Assembly (NCBI GenBank): GCA_903899985.1
Contig: CAIULL010000258.1
Coordinates: 1 to 56,440 of the forward strand
Source of the DNA: an uncultured Schlesneria sp.
GTDB taxonomy: Bacteria > Planctomycetota > Planctomycetia > Planctomycetales > Planctomycetaceae
Length of the DNA: 56,440 bases
Direction: 5' to 3'
In this document: one piece after another, positions 28,901-36,838 of the stretch
How positions within the stretch are numbered: position 1 is the stretch's first letter
Layout of the letters: each line of letters starts with the position of its first letter
The notes under the pieces: generated by a model
The model's input: the letters and a program-made list of their open reading frames with translations, nothing else
The model's database searches: none
What the model was told of the DNA's origin: nothing
Translations under genes and position numbers: made by a program

Positions 28901-29598
28901 CTTCCACCTCGACCCGACCAAGGCATGACATCGTGGCCGCGATAGACCTTGCCTCGCTGAAAACACTTTTTCAAGAAAGTCCAGATTGTCTCGTTGTTCT
29001 CGGTCGAGAACGTAAAGTAGCTTCCACCCCAGTCGGGATTGCCAAGTTTTGCGACGATGGCCTCAGCGGTATCGCGGACCACCGTTTCAGGCTGCTTCGG
29101 TGGAGTGAATTCGACGATGTCATCAGTTCCAATCTTATCCGCAAGTCGTCGCAACTGATCGGGATCGTCCCATTCCATCCAGTAGCCCAGTCGGATGGAC
29201 TGTTCCGTCTGAATGGCGGCGTATTTAAGAACCCGCTGCTTACAGGTGTGCACAAATTTATCGATGCCGTAGGACTCGATCTGACTTTTCGCACCAAGTC
29301 CTAGTTGCTTTTCGACTTCGACTTCAACCCACAGTCCCTGGCAATCAAAACCGTTCTGATGACGCAAATCGCGTCCGTTCATCGCCCAGTAGCGCTGGAA
29401 GGTGTCTTTGTACGTGCGGCCCCAGGCATGATGGACACCCATCGGATTATTGGCCGTAATCGGGCCATCCAGGAAACTCCAGGGGGTTTTTCCCGAGATT
29501 TTCTGTCGCAGCTTGGCGAAAACCTTCTGTTGATCCCAGAGCTTCAAGATCTCATGCTCGCCCTGCACAAACTCTGCATCACCGACTTTTTGAAACAT
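25978..29598 (-). CDS. ileS: Isoleucyl-tRNA synthetase with altered HIGH motif
   Basis: A 1206-residue class I synthetase that charges tRNA-Ile with isoleucine. The active-site opening is [20 protein letters not shown], where the canonical H-I-G-H appears as Gly54-Val55-His56-His57. The rest of the family is clear: [10 protein letters not shown], editing-domain region with [29 protein letters not shown] Trp cluster, and the second signature written as [11 protein letters not shown] instead of KMSKS, near residue 717. The C-terminal half has the anticodon-binding domain ([10 protein letters not shown] and [15 protein letters not shown]). It is longer than bacterial type 1 enzymes (about 940 residues) and lacks a cysteine-rich tail, fitting the larger type 2-like group. 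The leader has a hairpin at 29632-29656. Specificity is assigned by overall similarity, not by the motif alone. Confidence 0.85.
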   Translation of the reverse strand: MFQKVGDAEFVQGEHEILKLWDQQKVFAKLRQKISGKTPWSFLDGPITANNPMGVHHAWGRTYKDTFQRYWAMNGRDLRHQNGFDCQGLWVEVEVEKQLGLGAKSQIESYGIDKFVHTCKQRVLKYAAIQTEQSIRLGYWMEWDDPDQLRRLADKIGTDDIVEFTPPKQPETVVRDTAEAIVAKLGNPDWGGSYFTFSTENNETIWTFLKKCFQRGKVYRGHDVMPWSGRGGSAYSQMEVADGRKLTVHRSCFVRFPVVHDHQGAKTTDQDKEFLLVWTTTPWTLTSNVAAAVNPDLDYIKLRAKRDGAIYYFAKDNLDFQRLAKEFKEGFGRPEWMWPAGVPKLKTIGQFFKEIGGYEIEGTIKGAEMIGWRYTGPFDELPAQNASGGVPLDPRLEGKTGVLCHRVIDGGRDFKGSPNVVAGEGTGIVHIAPGCGDIDHQLGIAAGIVGIAPLGEDGRFVDGFGEFTGREATDPATIDLVLTRLKERHLLVADEKYPHIYPFCWRTGDELVFRLVDEWFINMDWRDEIMEVTDRIRWLPDSIQGGEREREWLTNMRDWMISKKRFWGLALPIWINPDDPTDFDVIGSVAELKERAVEGWAEFEGHTPHKPWIDLVKIRSEKTGAVLTRIPDVGNPWLDAGIVSFSTLGFNTHPDFWRKWYPADLVTECFPGQFRNWFYSLLSMGTMMNWDRTENPDEKKPFKTLLGHRLVMNEAGKPMHKSDGTAIWFEEAAEQIGVDTMRWMYLAQNPASDLRFGTRHKDQPVTLETVNGPTNMTIDGVYTSLVTSAPADETRRMVLIPLWNSYAFFVNYARLDEFDPHAPQIPVAQRPEIDRWLLSNLQALIGGMRTALENYDTPEATRLAAAFIDDLSSWYIRRNRRRFWRSKDAGDRDKLAAYQSLYDVLVTLSKLLAPMIPFLAERLYQNLVVAVRKNVNDKTPESVHLCDYPTPDLTILDRDLNESMAAAQTVVALGHKLRDEADRRVRQPLPELRVSTSNVEQHRAIERLSDLIREELNVKQVTVCDSLADIVKYVYKANLKTLGPKYGKLLNLLREKLPSVNADLMAPIRLGQSVTVILDGHEIKLDPDDVQVGTERATGWVCADDRGIQLALSTELTPALLREGMARDFIRQVQQLRKDTNLEIESRIRAYYVSDNPQIAEMLSEWGDLIRNETLAESLNHTPLNENEVESVSVGEAKVSIWIESV

Positions 29599-29944
29599 CG
29601 TCTTCCGAATCCTTTTCCACCATCAGTCAAACCAGGATTTGGTTTTCCAATCCTGGGCCAACTGTTGTATCCGCAAAACCGATCGTTCAGAAAGTGACAG
29701 GAAATCGGTTTCCGGTTGAAAATACGAAAAACCACGAGCAAATGCATTCTGCTTGAGGGGAATTCTAATCCGAGACGACGTGAGTTTCGGTAGAAATGGA
29801 CTTATAATATGGATTTGACACTGGGCGTTGTTTCCAATCCGGTGGTCCGACGATCGAAAGCAAAAGCCCGTTTACTTTTGATCCTGAAATCGTTTGACTT
29901 TACCTTTTTCTCGCTTCCGACAGTCACACTGGACCAGGCCTCTC
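29599..29944. other. Intergenic leader/promoter region between ileS and the LarA-like gene
   Basis: A gene-free divergent region of about 350 bases. On the ileS side, CCAGGATT (29632-29639) and AATCCTGG (29649-29656) make a perfect eight-pair hairpin in the mRNA leader, about 35 bases before the ileS start. It does not look like a T-box: no specifier loop or conserved T-box sequence was noticed. TATAAT occurs at 29803-29808 facing right, but no -35 box stands at the proper distance. A TTGACA at 29815-29820 has no -10 partner. Confidence 0.45.
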
Positions 29945-31216
29945 ATGTTGCTTTTCCCTCGAATGTTCCGACTCCGTCAAACGTTTGATGCCCGTCGCGT
30001 CACGGATATCTCTGGCGAAGTTTCACGCCAGCTTGATTCACTGAAGTTGAACGAGCAGATTCGCGCTGGTCAATCGGTCGCGATCACGGCAGGCAGTCGA
30101 GGGATTGCTCATATCGGCCAGATCACACGTGCAGTGGTCGACCATTTCAAGGGCTTGGGTGCCAAGCCGTTTATCGTTCCCGCGATGGGAAGTCACGGTG
30201 GTGGAACGGCGGAAGGACAAACGCAGTTACTTGAGCATTACGGTATCACTCCCGAAAAGATGGGTTGTGAGCTTCGTGCGTCGATGGAGACAGTGATTGT
30301 CGACAGGACGCCACAAGGTATTCCCGTCCACTTCGACAAGCATGCTTCGCTTGCAGACCACGTTTTTATTGTCGGTCGAGTGAAGCCGCATACCGGCTTT
30401 GTCGGCGATGTGGAATCAGGACTGCACAAAATGATGCTGATCGGTCTTGGCAAGCACGAAGGGGCCAAGATTTATCATCGAGCCATTGCCGACTACAGTT
30501 TTATGGAAATCATTACGGCGGTTGCCGCTTCGGTGATTGCCAGGTGTCGTGTTGCGGGTGGTCTGGCGATCGTTGAAAATGCCTATGATGAAACTGCCTT
30601 GATCGAAGCGGTCCCCCCTGTGCGGTTTCTTGAACGCGAAAAGGAGCTTCTCAAGCTGGCGATCCAATGGTTGCCCCGATTGCCGTTCACGGTCGCCGAC
30701 CTGCTGATTATTGATCAAATCGGCAAGAACATCAGTGGAACCGGGCTCGACACAAATGTGGTCGGGCGAAAGTACAATGACCACGCCGGTACAGACCGTG
30801 ATCCCGTTCGTTGTAAAAGGATTTTCGTAAGAGGACTGACAGAAGAGACTCATGGTAACGCGACGGGGATCGGGATCAGCGAGTTTACCAATCAACGCAC
30901 CGCCGACGCGATTGACCGGAAGATCACAGCGATCAATTGCATTACCGGACTGCATCCCACGGCAGCGATGATCCCGATCGCCTATGAAACTGACCGCGAA
31001 GCAATCTCACAAGCTTTGCACACGTGCGGATTAGTTGAACCACCGCATGCAAAAGTCATTCAGATCAAGGACACGCTGCATCTGGCAGATGTCCTGGTCA
31101 GCGAAGTATATCTTGATGCATTATCAGGGCGAAGCGATCTTGAACGACTGAGTGAGCCTGAGGAAATGGCGTTCGACGCCCATGGAAACTTGCGAGCCGT
31201 TGATGACCTTGCCTGA
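29945..31216 (+). CDS. LarA-like (DUF2088) protein
   Basis: About 423 residues from ATG 29945; the frame opens earlier without a better start. The N-terminal half matches the DUF2088/lactate racemase N-terminal fold: VAITAGSRGIAHI, FIVPAMGSHGGGTAEGQ, GKHEGAKIYH, and VGRVKPHTGFVGDVESGLHKMM. In LarA, histidines and a lysine of this region hold the nickel-pincer cofactor; the VKPHT and GLHK motifs here could correspond, but I cannot align them residue by residue. The C-terminal part has DIGKNISGTGLDTNVVG-like sequence (DQIGKNISGTGLDTN). No larB, larC or larE gene is seen in this window, so racemase activity cannot be assumed. It overlaps the cysteine desulfurase gene, suggesting translational coupling. 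Confidence 0.75.
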   Translation: MLLFPRMFRLRQTFDARRVTDISGEVSRQLDSLKLNEQIRAGQSVAITAGSRGIAHIGQITRAVVDHFKGLGAKPFIVPAMGSHGGGTAEGQTQLLEHYGITPEKMGCELRASMETVIVDRTPQGIPVHFDKHASLADHVFIVGRVKPHTGFVGDVESGLHKMMLIGLGKHEGAKIYHRAIADYSFMEIITAVAASVIARCRVAGGLAIVENAYDETALIEAVPPVRFLEREKELLKLAIQWLPRLPFTVADLLIIDQIGKNISGTGLDTNVVGRKYNDHAGTDRDPVRCKRIFVRGLTEETHGNATGIGISEFTNQRTADAIDRKITAINCITGLHPTAAMIPIAYETDREAISQALHTCGLVEPPHAKVIQIKDTLHLADVLVSEVYLDALSGRSDLERLSEPEEMAFDAHGNLRAVDDLA

Positions 31217-32345
31217 AATCTATCTCGATAATAACGCGACGACGCAACCGTTACCGGAAGTCGTTGAAACGGTTTCGCGGCATCTGCGCGACTCGTACGG
31301 TAACCCCAGCAGTCGGCATGGATTAGGCCGTAAGGCTCGGCGCGTCTTGGAAGACAGCCGCGAACAGATTGCGGTGATCCTCGGTGCCCAGCCCTCTGAA
31401 TTAATCTTCACGAGTGGAGGGACCGAAGCCAACAATCTGGCTGTCTTCGGTCTGACACCGCACCAGGGCGGTACGATTTTGATTTCGCCGGGCGAGCATC
31501 CCTCAAATCTGGAAGCGTGCCGCTTGCGCGAGCGACAAGGATGGCGGTTACAGACAGTCCCCGTTGACGGATCTGGGCTGCTGCAGTGGAGTGGGGAGAG
31601 CCTGGCCGAACTCGATTGGACTGACGTCCGGTTGGCTGCTGTCATCCTGGCTCATAATGAAACTGGCGTCATCCAGAACGTTGAGCCGTTGATTGAGCGA
31701 GGAAGAGAGTCTCGATTTGCGGTGCATCTGGACGGCGTTCAAGCGGTTGGAAAGCTTCCGGTCAATTTTCGGAAGCTCGGTGCAACAACACTGAGTTTTG
31801 GGGCTCACAAATTTCACGGACCGCGCGGAATTGGTGGATTGCTGGTACGAGACGGGGTCAATCTTTCTGCCGGGTTTTCGGTGGGTGGACTTCAGGAGTC
31901 TGGACGGCGAGCGGGGACGGAACCTGTACCTCTTGTGGCTGGCATGGCCAAAGCTCTGGAAATCTGGAATCAAACTCAGGCTGAACGAACCACGTATGTG
32001 ACGAGTTTGAGGGATCAACTGGAAGCACGACTTTTGTCTCTCGCTGCTCCTGCGGTCATCAACGGGCAGTTGGCTACGCGGCTTCCGAATACGTTGAACA
32101 TCTCGTTTCCTGGTGTCGATGGTGAAGCCCTGCTGGTCGCACTCGATCTCGAGGGGGTTGCGGCTTCGCTCGGTAGTGCGTGTGCCAGCGGTTCCATCGA
32201 ACCGACCCCCATTCTTGTCGCGATGGGACTGGCTCCAGAGCTGTATCGCTCGGCCGTTCGCCTGACTTTAAGTTGTCTCAATACCTGTGATGAAATTGAG
32301 GAAGCAGCCACTCGAATTGCTGACGTCGTCAAGTATTTGCGTTAG
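31203..32345 (+). CDS. Cysteine desulfurase / NifS-like aminotransferase class V
   Basis: About 380 residues from ATG 31203, overlapping the previous stop by 14 bases; ATG 31182 and 31152 are in-frame alternatives. A PLP enzyme that takes sulfur from cysteine to make Fe-S clusters or thiolated tRNA. Motifs: YLDNNATTQPLPEV at the start, TSGGTEANNLAVFG, His99 in PGEHPSN, Asp177 in LDGVQ, the PLP Lys203 in FGAHKFHGP, RRAGTEPVPLVAGMA, and the catalytic Cys near 327 in GSACASG, followed by SAVRLTLS. All key residues are present and length is normal. The IscS/NifS split cannot be made here; no scaffold gene (iscU, sufU) is adjacent. A coupled LarA-like gene upstream suggests sulfur delivery to a cofactor, which is inference. 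Confidence 0.88.
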   Translation: MTLPEIYLDNNATTQPLPEVVETVSRHLRDSYGNPSSRHGLGRKARRVLEDSREQIAVILGAQPSELIFTSGGTEANNLAVFGLTPHQGGTILISPGEHPSNLEACRLRERQGWRLQTVPVDGSGLLQWSGESLAELDWTDVRLAAVILAHNETGVIQNVEPLIERGRESRFAVHLDGVQAVGKLPVNFRKLGATTLSFGAHKFHGPRGIGGLLVRDGVNLSAGFSVGGLQESGRRAGTEPVPLVAGMAKALEIWNQTQAERTTYVTSLRDQLEARLLSLAAPAVINGQLATRLPNTLNISFPGVDGEALLVALDLEGVAASLGSACASGSIEPTPILVAMGLAPELYRSAVRLTLSCLNTCDEIEEAATRIADVVKYLR

Positions 32346-32461
32346 CCACATGTCAGTCGTAAGACATTACTCGGTTTCCAAAGTACGTCAGAAAAACGAG
32401 CGGCGTCGACCTGATTGATTCGTCGACCGATTCATTATTCCCAGAAAGTCTTGAGACCGTT

Positions 32462-33358
32462 TTGACTTCGAATCCGCAGATTTCCGAGCAGTTATCCACT
32501 GACAATACGACACCCTCCCATGTTCGTACGTTGCGAATGACTCTCGCATACGATGGAACGAATTATTGTGGATGGCAGGTTCAACCGAACGGTGTCGCCG
32601 TGCAGGCTGTTGTCGAACAAGCTCTTGCGGAATTTACGGGCGAAGCAACTCGGGTTGTCGCATCGGGGCGAACGGATGCTGGTGTGCATGCGGTCGGTCA
32701 AGTGGCAAGTTTTACCACGAGTTCGACGGCTCCCTGCCATGGTTTTCTGCACGGCTTACCTTGTTATCTTCCAGAAGATATTGTTGTCAGAGACGTCCAG
32801 GAAGTCCCCGATGGCTTCAATGCCCGTTATGACGCAAAGCGAAAGTGGTATCGCTATGTGATTCATAACAGTCGTATACGAGTTCCCTTTCTCCGCAATG
32901 CTGCCCTCTGGCAGCGTTCGCCGCTTGATGAAGTGGCGATGCACACTGCCGTTCAATGTCTTGTGGGGACACATGACTTTCGCTGTTTTGAAACCCAGTG
33001 GCCCAATCGCTCGTCCAGCGTCCGTACGATCTATCATGCCTCAGTCATGCGTACGACCGGCTGGAATGTCTGGGAGTCATCAGATCTTGAACGCCCGGGT
33101 ACGAGCATTCTTTCGGCGACAACGCTGACCTCCGATCGGGAAACCTCGAAACACGATCCTTCGTTTCTTTGTTTTGACGTGGAAGCGGACGGATTTCTTT
33201 ACAATATGGTGCGAGCCATCGTTGGGACTTTGATTCACGTCGGACGTGGGCGTTGGACACCGGATGATCTTCGTCGGATTCTCGAATCCGGTGACCGGAC
33301 GCATGCTGGCGAAACGGCGCCCCCACAGGGGCTTTATCTGATGCGAGTCGACTACTGA
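32462..33358 (+). CDS. truA: tRNA pseudouridine(38-40) synthase
   Basis: A 298-residue enzyme from TTG 32462, or about 273 from ATG 32537. TruA isomerises uridines 38-40 of the anticodon stem. The catalytic Asp lies in ASGRTDAGVHAVGQVASF; LAYDGTNYCGWQ is the opening strand, RKWYRYVIHNSRIRVPFL and GTHDFRCFETQ are family motifs, and the last FLYNMVRAIVGTLIHVGRG is the C-terminal signature. Between the second and third motifs there is an insertion of about 35 residues (around WESSDLERPGTSILSATTL) absent from typical 250-residue TruA. Alternative start codons make the exact N-terminus uncertain. The gene is 116 bases after the desulfurase in the same direction. Confidence 0.9.
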   Translation: MTSNPQISEQLSTDNTTPSHVRTLRMTLAYDGTNYCGWQVQPNGVAVQAVVEQALAEFTGEATRVVASGRTDAGVHAVGQVASFTTSSTAPCHGFLHGLPCYLPEDIVVRDVQEVPDGFNARYDAKRKWYRYVIHNSRIRVPFLRNAALWQRSPLDEVAMHTAVQCLVGTHDFRCFETQWPNRSSSVRTIYHASVMRTTGWNVWESSDLERPGTSILSATTLTSDRETSKHDPSFLCFDVEADGFLYNMVRAIVGTLIHVGRGRWTPDDLRRILESGDRTHAGETAPPQGLYLMRVDY

Positions 33359-33451
33359 TGATCATTCTTTAAATCGAAAGCGATCATCGCCAATTCAACG
33401 CGCGCGTCCCGTCGCCTCTCAACTCGTCAAGTACAATCAGGCCTGAAGCAA

Positions 33452-34966
33452 TTAAAACCCTTCTCCGGTCGTAAAATGTCCACCACTGCGGGGTCGACCC
33501 GTTTGAGTTTGGCGGGCTTCACGTTCAGGAGCTCGACGTTCGATTCCGCTTTGAGCCATTGAGTTCAAAGCGCCTTCGACGACTTGTGCGGTTGCATTGA
33601 CCAGTACTCGCGAGACCTTGGGGTTATTTAGCGCTTCCATAACGATCTGGGCACCCTGGACCGAAACGGTTTCAGCCCAGGTTGGTTCAAACTTCTGCTG
33701 CCTGCGAAAGACCTGCCAAAGCTCTTCAGGTTTGGTCAGTCCCTGTAGATACCTTTGTAACTCGGCATCCGTGCGGAGAGCGTCAGCGAAGGAACTGCGT
33801 TCGGAATCGAAGTTGTTCTGACGGAAACGATTAACCACAAGGTCCATCCCTCCGGCCAGTTCGTCTGCCTTTTTCCGTTCGAGTACCGCTCGAGCAATTT
33901 GAGGCTTCAGTCGTTCGATCTGTGCTGTAAGGTCAGCAATTCGCGCGACGATTTCGTCATCGCGAGGATCAGGAGTTCGCTGTGCCCGCGTCTGAAGTAC
34001 ACCAGTTTCGGTCTGCGTGAGAAACTGCTCGAACTTCTTGATCGCCTCTTCATAAAACTTTCCTTGAGTCTGATCGAGTTGCTGCAATTCCACGTCAACC
34101 GCCTGTTGCTCGGTCCGCGTCTTTTCGAGTGTCGCGACGATTTCGTCGCGCTTGGCTCCCAGTTTTCGACCTTCTTCCAGGACCGCCGTCAGGCCGATCT
34201 CATCGGTATGGCGATATTCGATGGCTTCGATCTGTTCCATCAGTGATTTAAATTCCGCCTGACGCCGAGCGACTTCTTCGGCCATCAATTTCGGCGTGTT
34301 TCGAAGAAACTCGTAACCGTTTCTCGCTTTCGGAAAGTCGATCAGCTTGGCGACCCACTTATCAAGCGATTTGGTCATCCCCGTCCCCTTGTAGTCGGAA
34401 GTGCCATAGCCGTTTCGATACAGGTATTGAAACAACTGACTTTGCTCATAAGGGGGAAGCTTTTCGTTCGCGGAAGATTGCAGTTCGTGGACGCGAGCTT
34501 CGTTCTGCTGCAGTCTCGCTTCCATCTGTGCCGCCTCGCGCGACAGTCGCTGGAAATCAACGTCTTCTTTCAACTTATCGGCGACTTGAATCTCCAGCTC
34601 TTCTCGGCGTTCGACCTGCTTGTTGAGTTGCTGCGTAATAAAGTCCAGCTTGTCGTCGAGCGTCTGGACCGTTTCGACGAATCGTTGAGCCCGGGCGGTC
34701 AATTCCGCCTGAGTCCGTTCTTTCCGCCCGAGAACTTCCAATAGTGCCGCTCGGACCTCGGCAAATGTCGATTCGACGGCGGCCCGACTGAATTCGGGCA
34801 GGTAGTACCGCGCAAGGTCCAGCAGTGCCGCACCTTTTTGTGCGACCAGTTCATTCAGTTGAACATCAAGCAAATCAACGTCCCGTTTCTGACTTGCTGC
34901 AATCGACCGGCTTTGATCGAGTACTTCCTGCAACTGATGGTAGATCGTAACGCCGGGTATGGGCAT
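33452..34966 (-). CDS. Long coiled-coil protein of unknown function
   Basis: About 504 residues from ATG 34966 (in-frame start at 34987 adds seven). The protein is rich in Glu, Gln, Arg, Lys and Leu with extended heptad-like stretches: roughly residues 15-180 (QLNELVAQK, RFVETVQTLDDKLDFITQQLN, AQMEARLQQNEARVHELQ) and 240-390. A more globular part at about 180-235 has the aromatic-rich sequence PPYEQSQLFQYLYRNGYGTSDY followed by WVAKLIDFPKARNGYEFLRN. The C-terminal 70 residues are Arg/Gln/Gly-rich and probably disordered. No signal peptide or membrane segment is seen, so it is cytoplasmic. I know no family name. It is monocistronic, facing truA tail to tail. Confidence 0.65.
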   Translation of the reverse strand: MPIPGVTIYHQLQEVLDQSRSIAASQKRDVDLLDVQLNELVAQKGAALLDLARYYLPEFSRAAVESTFAEVRAALLEVLGRKERTQAELTARAQRFVETVQTLDDKLDFITQQLNKQVERREELEIQVADKLKEDVDFQRLSREAAQMEARLQQNEARVHELQSSANEKLPPYEQSQLFQYLYRNGYGTSDYKGTGMTKSLDKWVAKLIDFPKARNGYEFLRNTPKLMAEEVARRQAEFKSLMEQIEAIEYRHTDEIGLTAVLEEGRKLGAKRDEIVATLEKTRTEQQAVDVELQQLDQTQGKFYEEAIKKFEQFLTQTETGVLQTRAQRTPDPRDDEIVARIADLTAQIERLKPQIARAVLERKKADELAGGMDLVVNRFRQNNFDSERSSFADALRTDAELQRYLQGLTKPEELWQVFRRQQKFEPTWAETVSVQGAQIVMEALNNPKVSRVLVNATAQVVEGALNSMAQSGIERRAPEREARQTQTGRPRSGGHFTTGEGF

Positions 34967-34987
34967 GATTCGCGTAGTCCGTTTCAC

Positions 34988-35327
34988 AAGTCAATTAAGT
35001 GGCAGGGTCGTTCCTGACAATCGAGAGTCTTTCGCTCTCGAATTCGATGTCACGATAATGCAATACGAATCGTCTCACAAATAGTCAACGAACATGGGAC
35101 CCACGGCGCTGGTCCTCAGGACTAGCACAGGCATATTCGTTCCCCACCATTCGCTTCCTCTTAAAGTGCCACTGCTTAGCAGTCTTCGAAGAAGCAGCGT
35201 CTTGACCTTTCGGATCCCTGATACATGACCACTGCTTGACAGAAGGAGGTCAAGCAGTAGCAGGGGCATCCGTGGACCAAGTGTTTTCTTAAAGAAAAAT
35301 GCATCACAGCGTTGCAGGCCAGTCGAC
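34988..35327. repeat. Intergenic stretch of palindromic dispersed repeats
   Basis: No gene is supported. It holds three hairpins: TCGAGAG/CTCTCGA (35021-35041), ACTGC/GCAGT (35171-35183) and the perfect ten-pair ACTGCTTGAC/GTCAAGCAGT (35231-35258). The block at 35166-35199, starting GTGCCACTGCTT, has a near-identical inverted copy at 47202-47235. A frame running across it on the minus strand has no ribosome binding site and is taken as chance. Confidence 0.65.
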
Positions 35328-36278
35328 CTAATTGCATTCAGCCAATAACGGTCCAGCAAGTTCCTTCAGGAAGAACAACCGGCCAGGTTGGCCAGGCATG
35401 TATGTCGACGGAATCCAGGGTGTTGGTTCATGTCGAAGAGTCATCCATAGCGACAGACCCTGCCATTGCATCCCGCGACCGAACGTTCCGTCCGCTCCCC
35501 CAATGATTTTATCGCAACCCAAAAACAGGCCGGGTCCGACCGTGTTGGCGAAGGCTGGAACATGAGTTGTGCGGCTTTTGAAGCTGGTCAGCGCGTTTTG
35601 TTCAATCGTCAATGGATGTAGTTTGGCACCCAGCCGGTGAGTCTGCTTCTTCCACTCGCCGACTGAAGCGAATTCGGCGGCGAAGTGAGGTTCCCAGAAG
35701 GCGATGTGACAGACGCGACCGATCCCGAAGATCGTTGTCAGTTTGGCTCCTTGAGACCGAAGCTCGCCAATCCGTTCAGCATAGGTTGGCAAAAGTTTCT
35801 TCGTGGCGAAGTAACGCTGTTTTTTCGGGACGGTCAGTTTGCCAAGCGGTCCATAGAAGGCTTGCTCCATGGCATACTGAAACGAACCGGTGTTCGTTGG
35901 CGGCAATGTATTTCCCGCACTGTCCGACCATTCATCCATGTTAAAGCCATGCACATGATCGCATGACACGTTCCACTCTGTCAGGAAATAGATCGCCCAG
36001 CGATACATACCCATCGGTCCCACGGGCAGGATCATCGCTGCTTGTTGATTGGCATCGCGAGCCTGTTTGATGGATAGCGCAATTTCGTGGCCGAGCATTA
36101 TGTCAAAGTCGGAAAGGCTGGCACAGGGGATGGGCTGAAAGTTCTTGTGCCAGGACTTTTGCCGGACCGTAATTGTTGCCGGATCTGGATCGATGCAGGC
36201 ATCGATCTTTGCCAGATCCCATCCAGCCGGGAAAAAGCCTTCCATCAACGAACCAGACAGCGTCGTGAGCAAATCCAT
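35328..36278 (-). CDS. Glucosamine-6-phosphate deaminase-like protein, catalytic Asp missing
   Basis: About 316 residues from ATG 36278, which has GGAG eight bases upstream. NagB-family enzymes convert glucosamine-6-phosphate into fructose-6-phosphate and ammonia. The family fold shows in [28 protein letters not shown] (Asp115, Glu116) and [14 protein letters not shown]. In E. coli NagB that last motif reads GIGxDGHIAFNEP with catalytic Asp141 and His143; here Val189 and Cys190 replace the Asp-Gly, while His191 and Glu196 remain. It is longer than the usual 260 residues. It may have lost deaminase activity or belong to a divergent planctomycete branch. No nagA or other amino-sugar gene is beside it. 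Confidence 0.75.
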   Translation of the reverse strand: MDLLTTLSGSLMEGFFPAGWDLAKIDACIDPDPATITVRQKSWHKNFQPIPCASLSDFDIMLGHEIALSIKQARDANQQAAMILPVGPMGMYRWAIYFLTEWNVSCDHVHGFNMDEWSDSAGNTLPPTNTGSFQYAMEQAFYGPLGKLTVPKKQRYFATKKLLPTYAERIGELRSQGAKLTTIFGIGRVCHIAFWEPHFAAEFASVGEWKKQTHRLGAKLHPLTIEQNALTSFKSRTTHVPAFANTVGPGLFLGCDKIIGGADGTFGRGMQWQGLSLWMTLRHEPTPWIPSTYMPGQPGRLFFLKELAGPLLAECN

Positions 36279-36484
36279 TAACAAGACTCCCAAAATGGCG
36301 AACCGGATATTTCCACGAAAACGTGCTCAATCAGTACCGTGATTGTAAACCAATCTCGCGACCGTCGCGAACTCGGCAGAAAATCGAGCCAACGAAGACC
36401 CGTCTCAGTACGATGCTGGCTTGCACTCGACGTGTGGGGTCTTTACCGTGACAACTGCCTCGACACTTTTCCGGAAATTGATGA

Positions 36485-36826
36485 ATGGCCAAGCAGACCG
36501 CCTCAGAAAAAAATTCACGCAGCGATAAAGGTTCGACCGCTTCGAACGACGCGGTTAATCCCGAACAGGCTTTGACCTTTGAACAGGCAATGTCTGAATT
36601 GCAGCAGATTGTGAACGACTTGGAAGATAATTCGCTGGGCCTGGAAGCATCTCTGGCTCAGTTCGAACGTGGAATCGGGTTGCTTCGTAACTGCCACTCG
36701 TTTCTGGAACAGGCTGAGCAGAAAATTGAAATCCTTGTCAATTTTAAAGCGAATGGCGAACCGACGACCGCTCCGTTTGACGCCACTCCAACCGCCGGTA
36801 CGAGCGATCCGAAGACGCTTTTCTAA
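36485..36826 (+). CDS. xseB: Exodeoxyribonuclease VII small subunit
   Basis: A 113-residue protein. XseB is the small helical subunit that, with several copies around one XseA, makes exonuclease VII, which degrades single-stranded DNA. The family core is residues 30-85: LTFEQAMSELQQIVNDLEDN, LGLEASLAQFERGIGLLRNCH and FLEQAEQKIEIL. The N-terminal 25 residues are Lys/Ser-rich and the C-terminal 25 are Pro/Thr-rich, both probably disordered extensions beyond the usual 80 residues. The large-subunit gene xseA is not in the window, so it is encoded elsewhere. The next gene begins 12 bases after the stop, so the two share an mRNA. Confidence 0.88.
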   Translation: MAKQTASEKNSRSDKGSTASNDAVNPEQALTFEQAMSELQQIVNDLEDNSLGLEASLAQFERGIGLLRNCHSFLEQAEQKIEILVNFKANGEPTTAPFDATPTAGTSDPKTLF

Positions 36827-36838
36827 CGAGGAATTCCC

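Noticed and set aside
29599-29700. T-box riboswitch upstream of ileS
   Set aside because: Only a simple hairpin was seen; no T-box sequence, antiterminator or Ile specifier loop could be found by eye.
29785-29843. Promoter from TATAAT 29803-29808 or TTGACA 29815-29820
   Set aside because: Neither box has a partner at the right distance, so no promoter is called.
35075-35359. A 94-residue minus-strand frame with Leu-rich sequence
   Set aside because: It lies on palindromic dispersed repeats and overlaps the 3' end of the NagB-like gene; no ribosome site.
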